Positions 25,901-40,900 of a stretch of 64,000 nt of DNA are shown piece by piece. The stretch comes from Endomychus coccineus (lineage: Eukaryota > Arthropoda > Insecta > Coleoptera > Endomychidae): NCBI GenBank assembly GCA_958510875.1, contig OY294067.1, positions 235,146,361 to 235,210,360 of the forward strand, written 5' to 3'. The position numbers and the translations under genes are program-made. Numbering within the stretch: the stretch's first letter is position 1; every line of letters begins with the position of its first letter. The notes below the pieces were generated by a model. It was not told the origin of the DNA. It saw nothing but the letters and a program-made list of their open reading frames with translations, and did no database searches.

Positions 25901-28900
25901 TTTGAATAATGTTTACCTACTTCTGATCTATTATAGTAATCATTAAAAGGTAATATGAAGAATTTCTCAGACAATTCTATTATGTTTTTATGAGGATCAC
26001 ATTACAACCCCATTAACCACAAATTATTTCTCTCACCGGTATGCGTTGGAGTCGAATGAACGACGTGATCAATTATTGATACACATCTGTTGTACTTCAA
26101 TTAGAACACGTCATTATTTATACAACCGGTACAATTGGATTTATGAATAATTGATTACAGACCTTTCGTACTTGAGTAGAAAATCCTAACTATCATTTAT
26201 TCAACAAGTTCAATTTATGTAGTGAACTCACACGAAACAATTTAATCACAGTTCAGAATAAAATGGCTCTTAACTTGGTAATAGGTTCGACAGAAGAGTA
26301 TATTTAGAATTGCGTCGATGATAAATATTTGGTAGTAGTGAATTCAACTTCATGTCGCAAGGATCTTATGGAATTGTTTACAACATATTATCCTGAGTAT
26401 ACATTTCCGGATAGCATTTCTGAAATTCCAAGATGGGTGTGAAGTTTTCTGTGGAAAATGATGAAAATTTCGTATGGTCTCCCAAGAAAATCTGGATAAG
26501 TGTCATTCTTCACAGCACACACTTTTTTGCATAGGTATTCATTTGCTCAAGTTTATTTTAAAATTAAACATTGAAAGGTTCTTTTTATTGTATTATATCC
26601 TTTGCAATGGATGAACTAGTTTTTGAATTCTCAAGTTTTATCTCAATCCAATCATTAGTTGGTTTTTATCTGTTAGCTGTGGTGGTTTTAGTACATTTAT
26701 TATGCTGATAAAATGGGAGCTGCTGCCCAAATAGGTCTATGCAGTACTACGTAACATACTGTAACTGGAAGATTCTCTGTTGGAATAACGACATTATGGA
26801 TAACCAAACATTCCAGAATTTTGACATATTTGGGTCAGTAAGTGAAACTGGAAATTTTGAACTTGATGAAGAGAGACCTCATCCTTGTTCATATATTCAT
26901 TTAAATCTAATTTCTTAATTTTCATCTTGTTTATTCATTTAACCTTTTGGTGAGAATGCTAAAGTTGATGACATGTTGTCTCATAATGTCGTTAGTGAAC
27001 ATGGTTTGGTAGGAAATCTATGAAATATGTGTGATTGCTACTCTGCGACAACTGTACGAAGCAGCCTTGACGATTTATAATTTCCAGGTATTTCTTTCAA
27101 TTCTATCTTACAATATCACAGAGATAAACTCAACATTAAGGAAGACAGCTATATGATGTGAACAGCAGATTTCAGAAGCAAAGCTTCTGAGCGAAGCACT
27201 CGGGATGGGCAGTCAAGATGTTAAATCCGACCGAGGCGGAAGTGACGTCACCGTATTAGGGTCATCAGACACTTTCGAACAAGTCTAATGCTGTTGCATG
27301 TGTCCTAGCGAATAATATATCCCGTTACCGCGACGTCAAAAGCACCGATTTTGATGAAACAAAGTGCATTCGATTCGGGATGACGTCTAGAAAAAGGCTT
27401 GCCGGTTAATTTGTTGTGCAAATTGTTATTGTTATTTTTTTTTAACGAAAAATTGACCAATTTTTGGCTAATCATTGGGAAAATTTAGTCGGGGGTTTTC
27501 AGGTCGCTGATTACGATTCTGAACTCAGATTGCCCAAAATCGAACTCCCCAGCTGGTAATTGGCCACTTTAATTGGACAAAGTGACCATTTTTTTAAATT
27601 TCATCAAAAATAGCCAGGAAAAATCACTCGGGGGTTTTTGGGGTCGCTGATTACGATTCTGAACTCAGATTGGCCAAAATCGATCTTCCCAGCTGATAAT
27701 TGGCCAGTTTAATTGACAAAATTGATCATTTTTTCTTAATTTCATCGCAAATAGACAGGAAAAATTACTCGGTGGTTTTCGGAGTCGCTGAATACGATTC
27801 TGAAGTCAAATTGTTAGTTTTGATGAAATTTTTGAAATTGGTCAATTTTGTCCAATTAAATCTGCCAATTAGCAGCTGAGGAGTTCGATTTTGGACAATT
27901 AGACTTCAGAATCGTACTCAGCGACTCCGAAAACCCCCGAGTAATTTTTCCTGTCTATTTGCGATGAAATTAAGAAAAAATGATCAATTTTGTCCAATTA
28001 AACTGGTCAATTACCAACTGGGAAGAGTTCAGAATCGTAATCAGCGAACCCCAAAAACCCCCGACTAAATTTTCCCAATAATTAGCCAAAAATTGGTCAA
28101 TTTTTCGTTTGAAAAAATAACAAATTTGCACAAAAAACTAACCGGCAAGCTTTTTTCTAGACGTCATCCCGAATCGAATGCACTTTGTTTCATCAAAATC
28201 GGTCCATATCTTTCGATTTTCGTAAGTCGGCCTGTTTTAATACCCATTTGACTCGACTACAATAACTCTAGTCTTCTTGTGCTTGATTATCTACTACAAT
28301 ATATTTGGTCAAACAAAATTGTAGATTCGTGAAATGACACAAACGTGTTGCTTCAAGGGTGTAATAGCAGCGACTTTCTATTAATTTCTGATGGTCGGTT
28401 GCTTCAACTTTGAAACTTCAAAATATCGTAGCATTGTACGATTTATTGGTATCCCAGTATAAACTAGGTCGGTCAATACCTGCGCATACCCGAAGAGTTA
28501 AGACGGAGTGAGTGGGTGCTCCCAAAGGATTCACTTATACTTTCGCTACGCTGACGACGTGTTTCGCATTGGCCGATGAAGAGCGCGCGCCGCAGTCTGT
28601 CCAGTTGGGCCAACCCAATTCCGCCATGTAGAAACCAACAACGTGCCGTATGAACCGATTCGGGGGATATTATCTTTTCATTAAGTTTGGTTATGTTTAA
28701 AACAAAATTGAATGTTTGTTCTAAGCTGATCAGCATTTCAAACCGCGATAATTATTCTGTTCACGTGAACGCTCCATACATTTATCTACCGTTCCCTCTA
28801 TCTTGGAAATGAATAAAGAGGGTGCTCCGTTACGTGTAGGTACTAATCGCCGAGCCAGTGCCTATTTCTCTCTACAATCGGCCCACCGAACAGTTCGCGT

Positions 28901-31900
28901 AACAAAGCGAATAGCGTCGAGTACTTCGACGGATCGCTCTACTCAATAACTCAAAAACGGCTTAAGGTAGGACATTAAATTTGTATTCCAGTATCTAGTT
29001 TGTGTCAAAATTTCAAGCGGATTGCATTTACCATTTGTCTTTTTCCTTTTCTGCTAATTACTTGCACCACCTTACTTTGCATAACTAATAAAACCTGTCT
29101 CATCTACGTTCAAGATTTTGTACGGAGAGAATTTGCGTTTTGTGTATGCATTCTTAAGTGGTTCAAAAAAGTCCTCTACTCTTTTTTTGTTGAAACGTAA
29201 CTCTTGCGAACGAGGTTCCTGTTGGTCTTCGAATGGACAGCAAACTGCTATGACGTTATAAAAATGCATCAAGCCAGCTATGCCCCGCAATACCATTGTT
29301 GAATGCTTCACCTTTTTCTTTTGTCAGTGTTAAATTACAAGCCATTCTTCAAATGTCTTTTCTGGTTAATCTATAGTATGTGGCTTCCATTGCTAGAATA
29401 TAATTAACCAGTTCTTTTTCTATGTCTTGCCCTAACACTGTTTTGCGCCCGAGTTGAGTCTCAACTATCGTTTGTCTTTTCAAAAACCTTCGAAGCGTGG
29501 GGCTTGGTACCCTGAAACGTTTTGATTATTTACGCATTCCATTGCCTTTACCATATCCACGGATTTGATTTTTTTCTTAAATTCTTTGCTGAATACTTGA
29601 GTGGACTACGTGGCGTGATAAATCTAAAAAAAATATGTTTCCAAGTTGGGTTCGAATATGAGCCGTGACCCGTATTTGTACCATTTAAAATCCCATATTA
29701 CCGACATAGCGTGTTATCCAAACGAAAATAAACATTTTTTTGAGGTCAAGTTACTCAATATCTGTGTGAATACAACAAACATTGATCTTAATACAACAGA
29801 TTGCAGTGGATACCGCAAGCATAGTGTGAGAAATATCCCAATGGCAACTTACCTTAAAATAATATTCCGATTTTCACAAAAACAGTTATCAGCACCTCTT
29901 CTCAACAAAGCGACATATACAGGTAACTGTAGAACGAAGGTAAAAAAACAGTCGGCTACTCCGTAAGCGTATTTTAGACCTTTATAAATAGAGGTCACTT
30001 ACTGTTCTATTCAGATTTGTTAGGGCCCCATATACGGACCTTCTCCTCTACATTTATGGAGGGAAATAAAAATACGATGTATAATATTTCGATGAATTAC
30101 TTTTCTTTACTTCCATACTTTTACAATATTATTTATTAGCCGTCGGAATGTCATGCTAATTTACTTTACTAGTAATTTTGGATAAAGTTATGTCGTCGAC
30201 GAAACGCGTTATACATTTTTTTTTCAATATAATGGAAATTTATTAACACTTGTTTTCCTTTGTATCTTCGATCGAATAACATAAAAAGCTAATTCAAATA
30301 AATCACATAGAATCTTTTAAGATTTGAATAATGTTTACCTACTTCTGATCTATTATAGTAATCATTAAAAGGTAATATGAAGAATTTCTCAGACAATTCT
30401 ATTATGTTTTTATGAGGATCACATTACAACCCCATTAACCACAAATTATTTCTCTCACCGGTATGCGTTGGAGTCGAATGAACGACGTGATCAATTATTG
30501 ATACACATCTGTTGTACTTCAATTAGAACACGTCATTATTTATACAACCGGTACAATTGGATTTATGAATAATTGATTACAGACCTTTCGTACTTGAGTA
30601 GAAAATCCTAACTATCATTTATTCAACAAGTTCAATTTATGTAGTGAACTCACACGAAACAATTTAATCACAGTTCAGAATAAAATGGCTCTTAACTTGG
30701 TAATAGGTTCGACAGAAGAGTATATTTAGAATTGCGTCGATGATAAATATTTGGTAGTAGTGAATTCAACTTCATGTCGCAAGGATCTTATGGAATTGTT
30801 TACAACATATTATCCTGAGTATACATTTCCGGATAGCATTTCTGAAATTCCAAGATGGGTGTGAAGTTTTCTGTGGAAAATGATGAAAATTTCGTATGGT
30901 CTCCCAAGAAAATCTGGATAAGTGTCATTCTTCACAGCACACACTTTTTTGCATAGGTATTCATTTGCTCAAGTTTATTTTAAAATTAAACATTGAAAGG
31001 TTCTTTTTATTGTATTATATCCTTTGCAATGGATGAACTAGTTTTTGAATTCTCAAGTTTTATCTCAATCCAATCATTAGTTGGTTTTTATCTGTTAGCT
31101 GTGGTGGTTTTAGTACATTTATTATGCTGATAAAATGGGAGCTGCTGCCCAAATAGGTCTATGCAGTACTACGTAACATACTGTAACTGGAAGATTCTCT
31201 GTTGGAATAACGACATTATGGATAACCAAACATTCCAGAATTTTGACATATTTGGGTCAGTAAGTGAAACTGGAAATTTTGAACTTGATGAAGAGAGACC
31301 TCATCCTTGTTCATATATTCATTTAAATCTAATTTCTTAATTTTCATCTTGTTTATTCATTTAACCTTTTGGTGAGAATGCTAAAGTTGATGACATGTTG
31401 TCTCATAATGTCGTTAGTGAACATGGTTTGGTAGGAAATCTATGAAATATGTGTGATTGCTACTCTGCGACAACTGTACGAAGCAGCCTTGACGATTTAT
31501 AATTTCCAGGTATTTCTTTCAATTCTATCTTACAATATCACAGAGATAAACTCAACATTAAGGAAGACAGCTATATGATGTGAACAGCAGATTTCAGAAG
31601 CAAAGCTTCTGAGCGAAGCACTCGGGATGGGCAGTCAAGATGTTAAATCCGACCGAGGCGGAAGTGACGTCACCGTATTAGGGTCATCAGACACTTTCGA
31701 ACAAGTCTAATGCTGTTGCATGTGTCCTAGCGAATAATATATCCCGTTACCGCGACGTCAAAAGCACCGATTTTGATGAAACAAAGTGCATTCGATTCGG
31801 GATGACGTCTAGAAAAAGGCTTGCCGGTTAATTTGTTGTGCAAATTGTTATTGTTATTTTTTTTTAACGAAAAATTGACCAATTTTTGGCTAATCATTGG

Positions 31901-34900
31901 GAAAATTTAGTCGGGGGTTTTCAGGTCGCTGATTACGATTCTGAACTCAGATTGCCCAAAATCGAACTCCCCAGCTGGTAATTGGCCACTTTAATTGGAC
32001 AAAGTGACCATTTTTTTAAATTTCATCAAAAATAGCCAGGAAAAATCACTCGGGGGTTTTTGGGGTCGCTGATTACGATTCTGAACTCAGATTGGCCAAA
32101 ATCGATCTTCCCAGCTGATAATTGGCCAGTTTAATTGACAAAATTGATCATTTTTTCTTAATTTCATCGCAAATAGACAGGAAAAATTACTCGGTGGTTT
32201 TCGGAGTCGCTGAATACGATTCTGAAGTCAAATTGTTAGTTTTGATGAAATTTTTGAAATTGGTCAATTTTGTCCAATTAAATCTGCCAATTAGCAGCTG
32301 AGGAGTTCGATTTTGGACAATTAGACTTCAGAATCGTACTCAGCGACTCCGAAAACCCCCGAGTAATTTTTCCTGTCTATTTGCGATGAAATTAAGAAAA
32401 AATGATCAATTTTGTCCAATTAAACTGGTCAATTACCAACTGGGAAGAGTTCAGAATCGTAATCAGCGAACCCCAAAAACCCCCGACTAAATTTTCCCAA
32501 TAATTAGCCAAAAATTGGTCAATTTTTCGTTTGAAAAAATAACAAATTTGCACAAAAAACTAACCGGCAAGCTTTTTTCTAGACGTCATCCCGAATCGAA
32601 TGCACTTTGTTTCATCAAAATCGGTCCATATCTTTCGATTTTCGTAAGTCGGCCTGTTTTAATACCCATTTGACTCGACTACAATAACTCTAGTCTTCTT
32701 GTGCTTGATTATCTACTACAATATATTTGGTCAAACAAAATTGTAGATTCGTGAAATGACACAAACGTGTTGCTTCAAGGGTGTAATAGCAGCGACTTTC
32801 TATTAATTTCTGATGGTCGGTTGCTTCAACTTTGAAACTTCAAAATATCGTAGCATTGTACGATTTATTGGTATCCCAGTATAAACTAGGTCGGTCAATA
32901 CCTGCGCATACCCGAAGAGTTAAGACGGAGTGAGTGGGTGCTCCCAAAGGATTCACTTATACTTTCGCTACGCTGACGACGTGTTTCGCATTGGCCGATG
33001 AAGAGCGCGCGCCGCAGTCTGTCCAGTTGGGCCAACCCAATTCCGCCATGTAGAAACCAACAACGTGCCGTATGAACCGATTCGGGGGATATTATCTTTT
33101 CATTAAGTTTGGTTATGTTTAAAACAAAATTGAATGTTTGTTCTAAGCTGATCAGCATTTCAAACCGCGATAATTATTCTGTTCACGTGAACGCTCCATA
33201 CATTTATCTACCGTTCCCTCTATCTTGGAAATGAATAAAGAGGGTGCTCCGTTACGTGTAGGTACTAATCGCCGAGCCAGTGCCTATTTCTCTCTACAAT
33301 CGGCCCACCGAACAGTTCGCGTAACAAAGCGAATAGCGTCGAGTACTTCGACGGATCGCTCTACTCAATAACTCAAAAACGGCTTAAGGTAGGACATTAA
33401 ATTTGTATTCCAGTATCTAGTTTGTGTCAAAATTTCAAGCGGATTGCATTTACCATTTGGCCGCTACACGAGAACACATATTAACGAAATAATAAACACA
33501 TATTTGCCAAATAATCCTACTGAATCAAGAAACGACTTCGTTCGCTAACGCTTACTCCTTCTTAATAATTATTTTAACATAGTAATAATTTTTGAATGCA
33601 GTTACCGAAAAATTAAGTAGATGCACCCTGATTCCCATAAGGCACATTTTCGATACACATGCATGAAATCAGAAATTACTATTTAATATTTTAAGGAGAT
33701 GAAATGAACTATTTGAGAATTATAATTATAGAAAATTGTTATTTCCATAATTTAAAAACTCCCAGTAAATTCGATTTCCCTATAGTCAATAACCTACAAG
33801 AATTAATGAAACTTTCCTTGTTTAATATTAATTTTAACAATTGGTATTTTTTTATACTTTGACTACTACACTAGAGGATAACCCATAATGTTCGAAGAAC
33901 ATCGTGTGAGCCAGCGGTGAGATGTTAGGAGAAGAGATTGGCATTCGAATTTTTCTTGAAGGTTTGAATGCTATAGGCAAATAATATGAACTAAATAAAA
34001 ATGAAAAATGAGAGAAGACGCAAATATCTCATTTAATTTGAGGGTTATATTATCGTGTTAATTATAATACCTAAATAATACAGTAATAGTAATGAATCTA
34101 GTTTAATTTAATATTTTTTATTCATTACCTTAATTTCATACTACGTTTATATAGAACAGCTTGAAAAGCTTCGCTTCTTTCGTGCGTGCACACTCACCGA
34201 TACACCCGTTTATTTTTTTAAATCAGAACGAATTCATGCCAAATAGATCAAATGTTATTAATTTGAATTTCACTCAACATTCGTTTATTGTGTTCACTAA
34301 GAGTACTTCGACTTTGATAAGGCATACGTGCGTGATATCCCCAGCCTCCTGACTCCTCCGGGTGATTTTACATGGTCCCCAAGTTGAAATCAGTATTGAA
34401 AGATGTTTTTTTTTATACAATTGAGGACATTAAAACAAATTCGGCAGAAGCACTAAATGGCAGTCCGAACACGGCTCATGAGGACTGCTCTGGATTGGAT
34501 TAGAAACCTCATCGGGAGAAGTGTTGGAGTAGAGGTAGATAATATTCCGACGAACAGTCTATATATCAAACCTTTCATCGTTACATTTCGTACTAAAATT
34601 AATTTTTATGTATCCTTTTTGTAGAAGAAGTTCAATACTATCTATATATTCATTAATTTAATAAGAAAGAAACATAATCGCCATCGTCAGTGATAGGGGT
34701 GCCACGCCCAGCAAGGCCCTTAAAGTTGCTTAGGCCGCAATCCCAATTTCATGTCAATTGCTCTCTTACACTGGCAAAAGGTTATCAGTGTATTTTGGCA
34801 CCTAGTATCCAGTTGCTCCTGTCAGATTAGTTTTATATCCTTATATTTTGTCTTCTCGGAAAAATCGACCATTTCCATCTTCTTCAGAGGGCCAATCTTA

Positions 34901-37900
34901 TACATTCTGGAGAAGATGATAATGGCCGTTGTCTCCGGTTGAATAGAGAAATCTCTCTACACCAGAGTTGTGTAATGATGAAGGCTTGTTGAACAAGCTC
35001 TTACAAAGAACTCATGTAGGCTCCTCTCGAGACTAAGCGATATCGTCTGCGTAACCTACCGGCTTAATACTAGCACGGATGAATCTTACTAGTAGCTCAT
35101 ATACGACCAAACTCCATTAGAGCCAGCCTTCAGATTAGAAGTCTTGCACCTCAGCCACTCGGTCGACAACTCATCCTCACAAATGACCGTGATCACACCG
35201 GCCCTCGCCGAGGTGTCCACTTATTGCGGTGCTCTCTCCTTCCTGGTATGACCAGAATGGCAACCTCCAAGGAGAGCTTGAAGGCCTACGGCTGTGTCCA
35301 GCTTCCCTTCAATGTCTTCTCCCACTAAGCAAGCAATTATTTGTATTCTTATATTTGCAACTACTCTCCTGTACGTAGTTTTTCAGCACACTGCAATATC
35401 AAAGTCAAAAATGTGAATTTGTGATTGTGATACTTTACCTATGGAACGAAGCTGGTACCACACACGTCACTGTGCTTGAAATGAAGCTACAATCTTACGA
35501 AGAGAAAATAACATATACTACCGTTAGATTAATTTCTAATCAATGCTGCCGGTTCAGCGATTTTGTTGTTGTGTGGACCCGTGATGGAACGCCCAAGCAG
35601 CTACCTCGAATGTCGTCACACTCAAAAATTTTTAAAGCGCAGTCTTAGTAATAAAATGTCTATGGTGAAGACCGAGTTACATATTAGGTACATCCTGAAT
35701 AGAATTATTTTTCATTCATTGGTTCAGTTAGACATCTTAGATGTTGTGCTTAATGCTTTAATCTTATGTTTCACAGGATATTGCATATCTTCTCTAAGTG
35801 ACAGTAAAAGAAAACATTCTCACATCCCATATCGAGATTCAAAATTAACCAAGCTGTTAGCAGACTCTCTAGCAGGAAATGGCGCAACGCTTATGGTATT
35901 TATTCTTGTTTTCAAGAATTAACATGAGATCTAATTCTTCCTCATTATAGATTGCTTGTATTTCTCCCGCCAAATCGAATATAACCGAAACTCTCAACAC
36001 ACTTCGCTATGCTGCCAGAGCGAAAAAAATTAGGACCAAACCTGTAGTTTTGATGGTGAGTATATCTCCTTCTCCATTCTTAGGAGATGATATCAATGCA
36101 AATGAAGTATATTAACATTCGAAATCCACATATCTAAACAAACTTCAATTGTTCATTATACATTATCGACGAATCAATGACGTCAATATTTTCAAATGGT
36201 TGATGTCATCAATAACTCCATCAAAAAACACCTTCATATTTCTGGAACTGTATCCACTTCAAGATCGTATATTACAATAAAACAGGGTGTGCTTCCTTTG
36301 ATACCATCTTTAATGTAAAAAAAACTACTCTGCTTCCATCCTAATTCTACATCTAAAGTTGTGAGGTAATTGCTACAATCAAAGCCTTGATTTATATAAA
36401 CACTGTTCATTGAACAAATTTTGCAATATTCACTGACTGCAAAAGTATCTTGAGAAAATTGAATAATATCAATGGCCCATCTAATGAAAACTACCTTATC
36501 GTTGAAATGATGAAACTTCTCAATTATCTCTAAATTAAAAATAAAACAATATACTGATGGATCAGTGAACATATTGGCATAAAAGAAAATGATAGTTGAT
36601 GAATTCGCCGAAGAAGCTACATTGATTAATGTTCATATTAATACTTGGGACTATCTTGAAACAGATTTTATTGCAGACATTAAAAAATCTTTCTTCAAAT
36701 GGTCAACTCAATTTAAAGAAAACCCAAAAGGTATCTTTCACAAGAGTATACATATTCCGTATCATATAAGCAGCCTTGGTGAAATAAAATCGACAAAAGC
36801 AAACATTTCATCAAAAAAATTTCATCTCTTAGAACAGGACATGGACTGTATGCCAAACGTATGTTTACAATAATTGGTTTACTTGAAAACCCGCTATGTG
36901 AATGTGGCGAAACGGAAGATTTGGAATATATTATTAATTTATCAATTATATAATCAACAAAGTATGGTTTTCTTAAGAACTTCATAGAGAACATCCTTTC
37001 AATTTACAAATATTAATTGCAGAAAACAACTTGTCAATCTATGAAAATAATTACAATTTCCTACAATTGGTCAACAAAAATCGCTTAATTATTTTAGCTC
37101 ATCTTTTCCATCCTATGTGGGTTCACTTATTAATCTTGACCTATTTTCTATTCTTTGTCACTTGGTGTGAAATATGTATACATCCTTCCCTCTCTATAGA
37201 TTCAATTTACCTCAGCCGAGGATGTTGACTGTAAGCTCTAACACTATACATAAGAATCAATCAACCTTATCCACTGAAAATACTGTTAGAAATCTGAGGA
37301 CCTTTTAGGTACCAAGTAGCCATCATCAGAGTTTACTCAGTACTTGGATAATCTTTTTAGGGGATAAGGGTGATTGTTTCTTATGTATAGTCTTGATAAT
37401 GATTCTTGACCTAGGTATGTATTATGTATAAATTCTCGGGAAATAGGTCACACTAACATACATGTTTATTATTTTCGTCTTTACGTACGTTTCGGTCTCG
37501 CGACCATCGTCAGAAAACGTATTATGTTTAAAACAGGATTTCTTAAAACTAATTGTATCAGTACAAAGCGTCCTTATCACACCAATTTCAAATAAAAATG
37601 CCCACGTCGCCGAAACGAACAGAAACATGAATAATCGAAACTATAACACATTATTCTTTTAGGTATATGAATAAGTATCAAGAGCTCACTGCTTAGCAAT
37701 TTTCTTATAATATACGAACTCATGTCAAACAAGGTCTGTATACGATGAAACCAAAAAGTATAATGCTCAAGTATTCACTTTCGAACCAGATGTTAAAGGT
37801 TTATGAGGTAATAGAAAGAGGTTGTCAGACCTTATTAGAAATATTGCTATTTGAGCATTCTACCTAAAATATACTTTTAACATTATAAGACGCATGTAGG

Positions 37901-40900
37901 AATTTGCAAGGGTTTTAATTAATTTAATTAGCATAAATCTGACTTAATGACTGAATATCTGTTCTATGATTCACAGACTTGGAGTCACATTTTATGTGAA
38001 TCATCTCCATTTTATAATAATTGGTCTCCTTAGTTAAATTATAAACATTTTTGTACTGATAATGTAGGGTCAGATTTTAATTTTTTGTAAGTTGTTCCTT
38101 CATTTAATAGATTTCATATTTTGTTTTCGCGCTTTGTGCTGATACAATTGGTTTTAAGAAATCCCGTTTTAGACATAATACGTCTTCTGATGATGGCCGT
38201 GAGACCGAAACGTACGTGAAGACGAAAATAATAAGTATATGTGTTAGTGTGACCTATTTCCCGAGAATTTATATATAATATGTATAGTGTTATAGTGTAT
38301 CCACACAACAGTGTGGAGGTAACAAGCTCTATCATAGTTTATTTGTATATCTCTCAGCAGAGGTCATGCAACTAATATAAAAAAGGTAGTAAAATAAAAC
38401 TACATCGATTTTTTCAGTGCCTTATCTCTCCTATACCTATTTTTCTAAATATGAAATTAGAATAAATATATCTGAAAAGCAAAATGCATAATTAATTTTG
38501 TAATTTCTGGAGAATATCCGAAACATACTGGTAGATGATGTTTTTGTTCGTTTTAGATCTACTGAAGATGGCAAGTTAGTTGCCGAAATTCGTATTTATA
38601 GTAGTGAATATTATTTTGGTTCAAGGTATATTAATTTGATATTATATTAATTCCATGTTGTTGTACTAACTAATCTTTAAAAACTTCATGAAGTTCTTTT
38701 CCTAAATGTTTTCATTTGTAATAATGCTAGTGATGAATTTGTAATTTTTTGTAGTTTTCATAAATAGCTCACAACCTCTCTATCGAACATGGGATTTGCA
38801 TCATAACAGGGTTGACTCATATATTTTTTCTTTTTAAACAAATTCAATGAGCATTCTCAAGGCTAAAACTAGAATAACACTGCTCTGTGTGTTACCAAAC
38901 TGAATATTCCCAACTTTTGCCAAAAATTACATCTTTGTAAACATAATAAACTACCTCTAAAACATAACATGCGATGTTTGAGCCTAAATCAAAATCAATA
39001 TTTTATGCACTTTCGTAGATAGACACCTTCGGTATTTATACAGAATGATCCAGATTAAGTGCGCACCATGGGTAACTACCACGTCGGTCAAATCAGCAAA
39101 CTAGTTATTTACAATTTTTTTCCGCTGATCACAATGCTCAAAACGAAAAAACAATTGAACATCGAGTTTTGAGTTCTTGGACAAAATTACAATTTTTTGA
39201 TAGAACCTCCTGTATGGTATACGTTTTTATGAGAGATATTGGATTTTGAATAAGTTTGGTTCTAATAAACTTTTCCCTAGAATGAAAAATAACGTTCCTA
39301 AGCTAATTCGGAATCTGTTTCCATACCCTCCTAAGGAATACTGCATTACGTTCATACCCGGCTTCAAAACTCTGTATCATTAGTTCAGTTCGAGTAACAA
39401 GAAGCCGTAGCAAGCTATTGTCAACCTAGACTTACAGAGGGTGGATCTGATTCTGCGGAACGGTCGTCAAACCATCAGCGTGGCCACCCTAAATATTAAT
39501 AATTGTTCATAGACTGTGTCTTCATTATGGTTGCTGGTTGCAATTATGTTTTGAAATACGTTATCCGAATTTGCAGGACCCTCGCGAGGCTCTGATACTC
39601 AGTCTCAAAAGGGAAGTTATTGTTCTTCAGAGTGAGAATGAACATCTTCGTTCGGTGTTGCGAATTTACTCCGGACCTGCTGATTCAACGACGAGAGAAC
39701 AACAAACAGGTACAGTTTTTTCTCTTATATTAGAGTTACATCTTCATCATCTCATATGTAGCATGTCGATACAAAATAAACATTTTATTACCGAGATTGT
39801 GGGCAACATAAAATTACAATACGGATGTATCCAAAGAACACATCGATATTTAGAAATCGTATTAGGTATTTTGACAATTGAAGTGCTATCTTCAGCTTCA
39901 GACTGATGGAAACCCAGTTTCCGAAGGTTCAGCATGTGGGCAATTGCTTCCGGTATATTCCATACTTGTTTAGGTGTGGTACTGTAGAACATAGTGATCA
40001 TGATTGATTTTAATTATCCAGTTATATATCGTGCACCTCTATCGGTAAATAAATGCTGGAGTTTGCTATTCATAAACATGGTTATCAAACATTGTTTGTG
40101 TTTGGTAAGATTCATTTGGTCCTGCCGGCTAATTACAATAGTTAATCGAAAAAATGTTTGTAAATATTGGAAAAACTAAAATTTTATTTAAATATTGGAG
40201 GAACTGAATCTGCAGATGATATATCATCCAATGAAGCCAGAGGAGCGAGACAGAAACAGGTTGGCGCAATTAATGGAGATCTGGCAACGGCTTGGAAATG
40301 AGGATCTGATAATCTATTACAGTTTAAAGCTACCAAAACTCAAGCTTATATCTTCTCCAGGAAAGCATATCCCACAATCTCTCATATACAGCTATTCTTA
40401 TGAACTCTTCAATATCCATGCTCTGGTTGACCACCAACACCAGCCGCTCATGGGATGTTTATGTGACGTCCATTGCGAAAACCGCTGCATAAAGACTTGA
40501 TTTTCTTGTCTGTGTTAAGAGTTATTTTACATCCTAGCATCTACGTTTTTTATTCTTTTCTGTCACTATGGTTAGATCTGATTGTAGCCAAAATTCATTA
40601 CTAGTATGATGATAATAACATTTCCTTCTTGGTCCAATATGAAAATCCACTTAGCAAGCAACTTTTCTAGAAAAGAGATCAGCGGTAACCCCACCACATG
40701 TGAATCCGGAGAAGTTAGGAGAATTGGAATGTCCTGAGTTGACTGATCTGGTACGACTCTACATGACCGAGAATGAAGCTCTACGAAACGAAAATTATGA
40801 ACTTTTCACTTCACGTGAAACGTTACACAGAGATCACGAAATTATTTGCCATGAAAATGAAAGATTACTAAGGAAACTCGAAGAAGTAAACTCGTGAGTT

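Larger units (their letters stand above)
24599..29032. repeat. Tandem segmental duplication, unit 1 (4,434 bp)
   Basis: Unit 1 is followed directly by unit 2 (29033-33454). Wherever I compared them they are identical except for 12 bp (TTTTTACTCACA at 25086-25097) absent from unit 2. The 5-bp word ATTTG is present at the start, the junction and the end, as expected for a duplication made between short matching sequences. The unit holds the N-terminal half of the pogo transposase, an unidentified AT-rich stretch, and an 860-bp foldback element. Confidence 0.95.
29033..33454. repeat. Tandem segmental duplication, unit 2 (4,422 bp)
   Basis: Direct copy of 24599-29032, shifted by 4434 bp before and 4422 bp after the 12-bp gap (29519/29520). 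The lack of other differences means the event is very young, or that the assembly has placed two alleles of one locus side by side. Confidence 0.95.

Noticed and set aside
28473..28736. 87-codon - strand frame, repeated at 32895-33158
   Set aside because: No motif recognised. Identity of both copies is explained by the 4.43-kb duplication. Kept only as an unidentified GC-richer segment.
36713..36994. 93-codon - strand frame
   Set aside because: It is the shadow of the LINE RNase H relic on the + strand, which has recognisable motifs.
40195..40500. 101-codon + strand frame in the kinesin tail region
   Set aside because: It is in the wrong phase for the preceding exon and runs past the likely donor at 40260. 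A shorter exon in another frame fits better.
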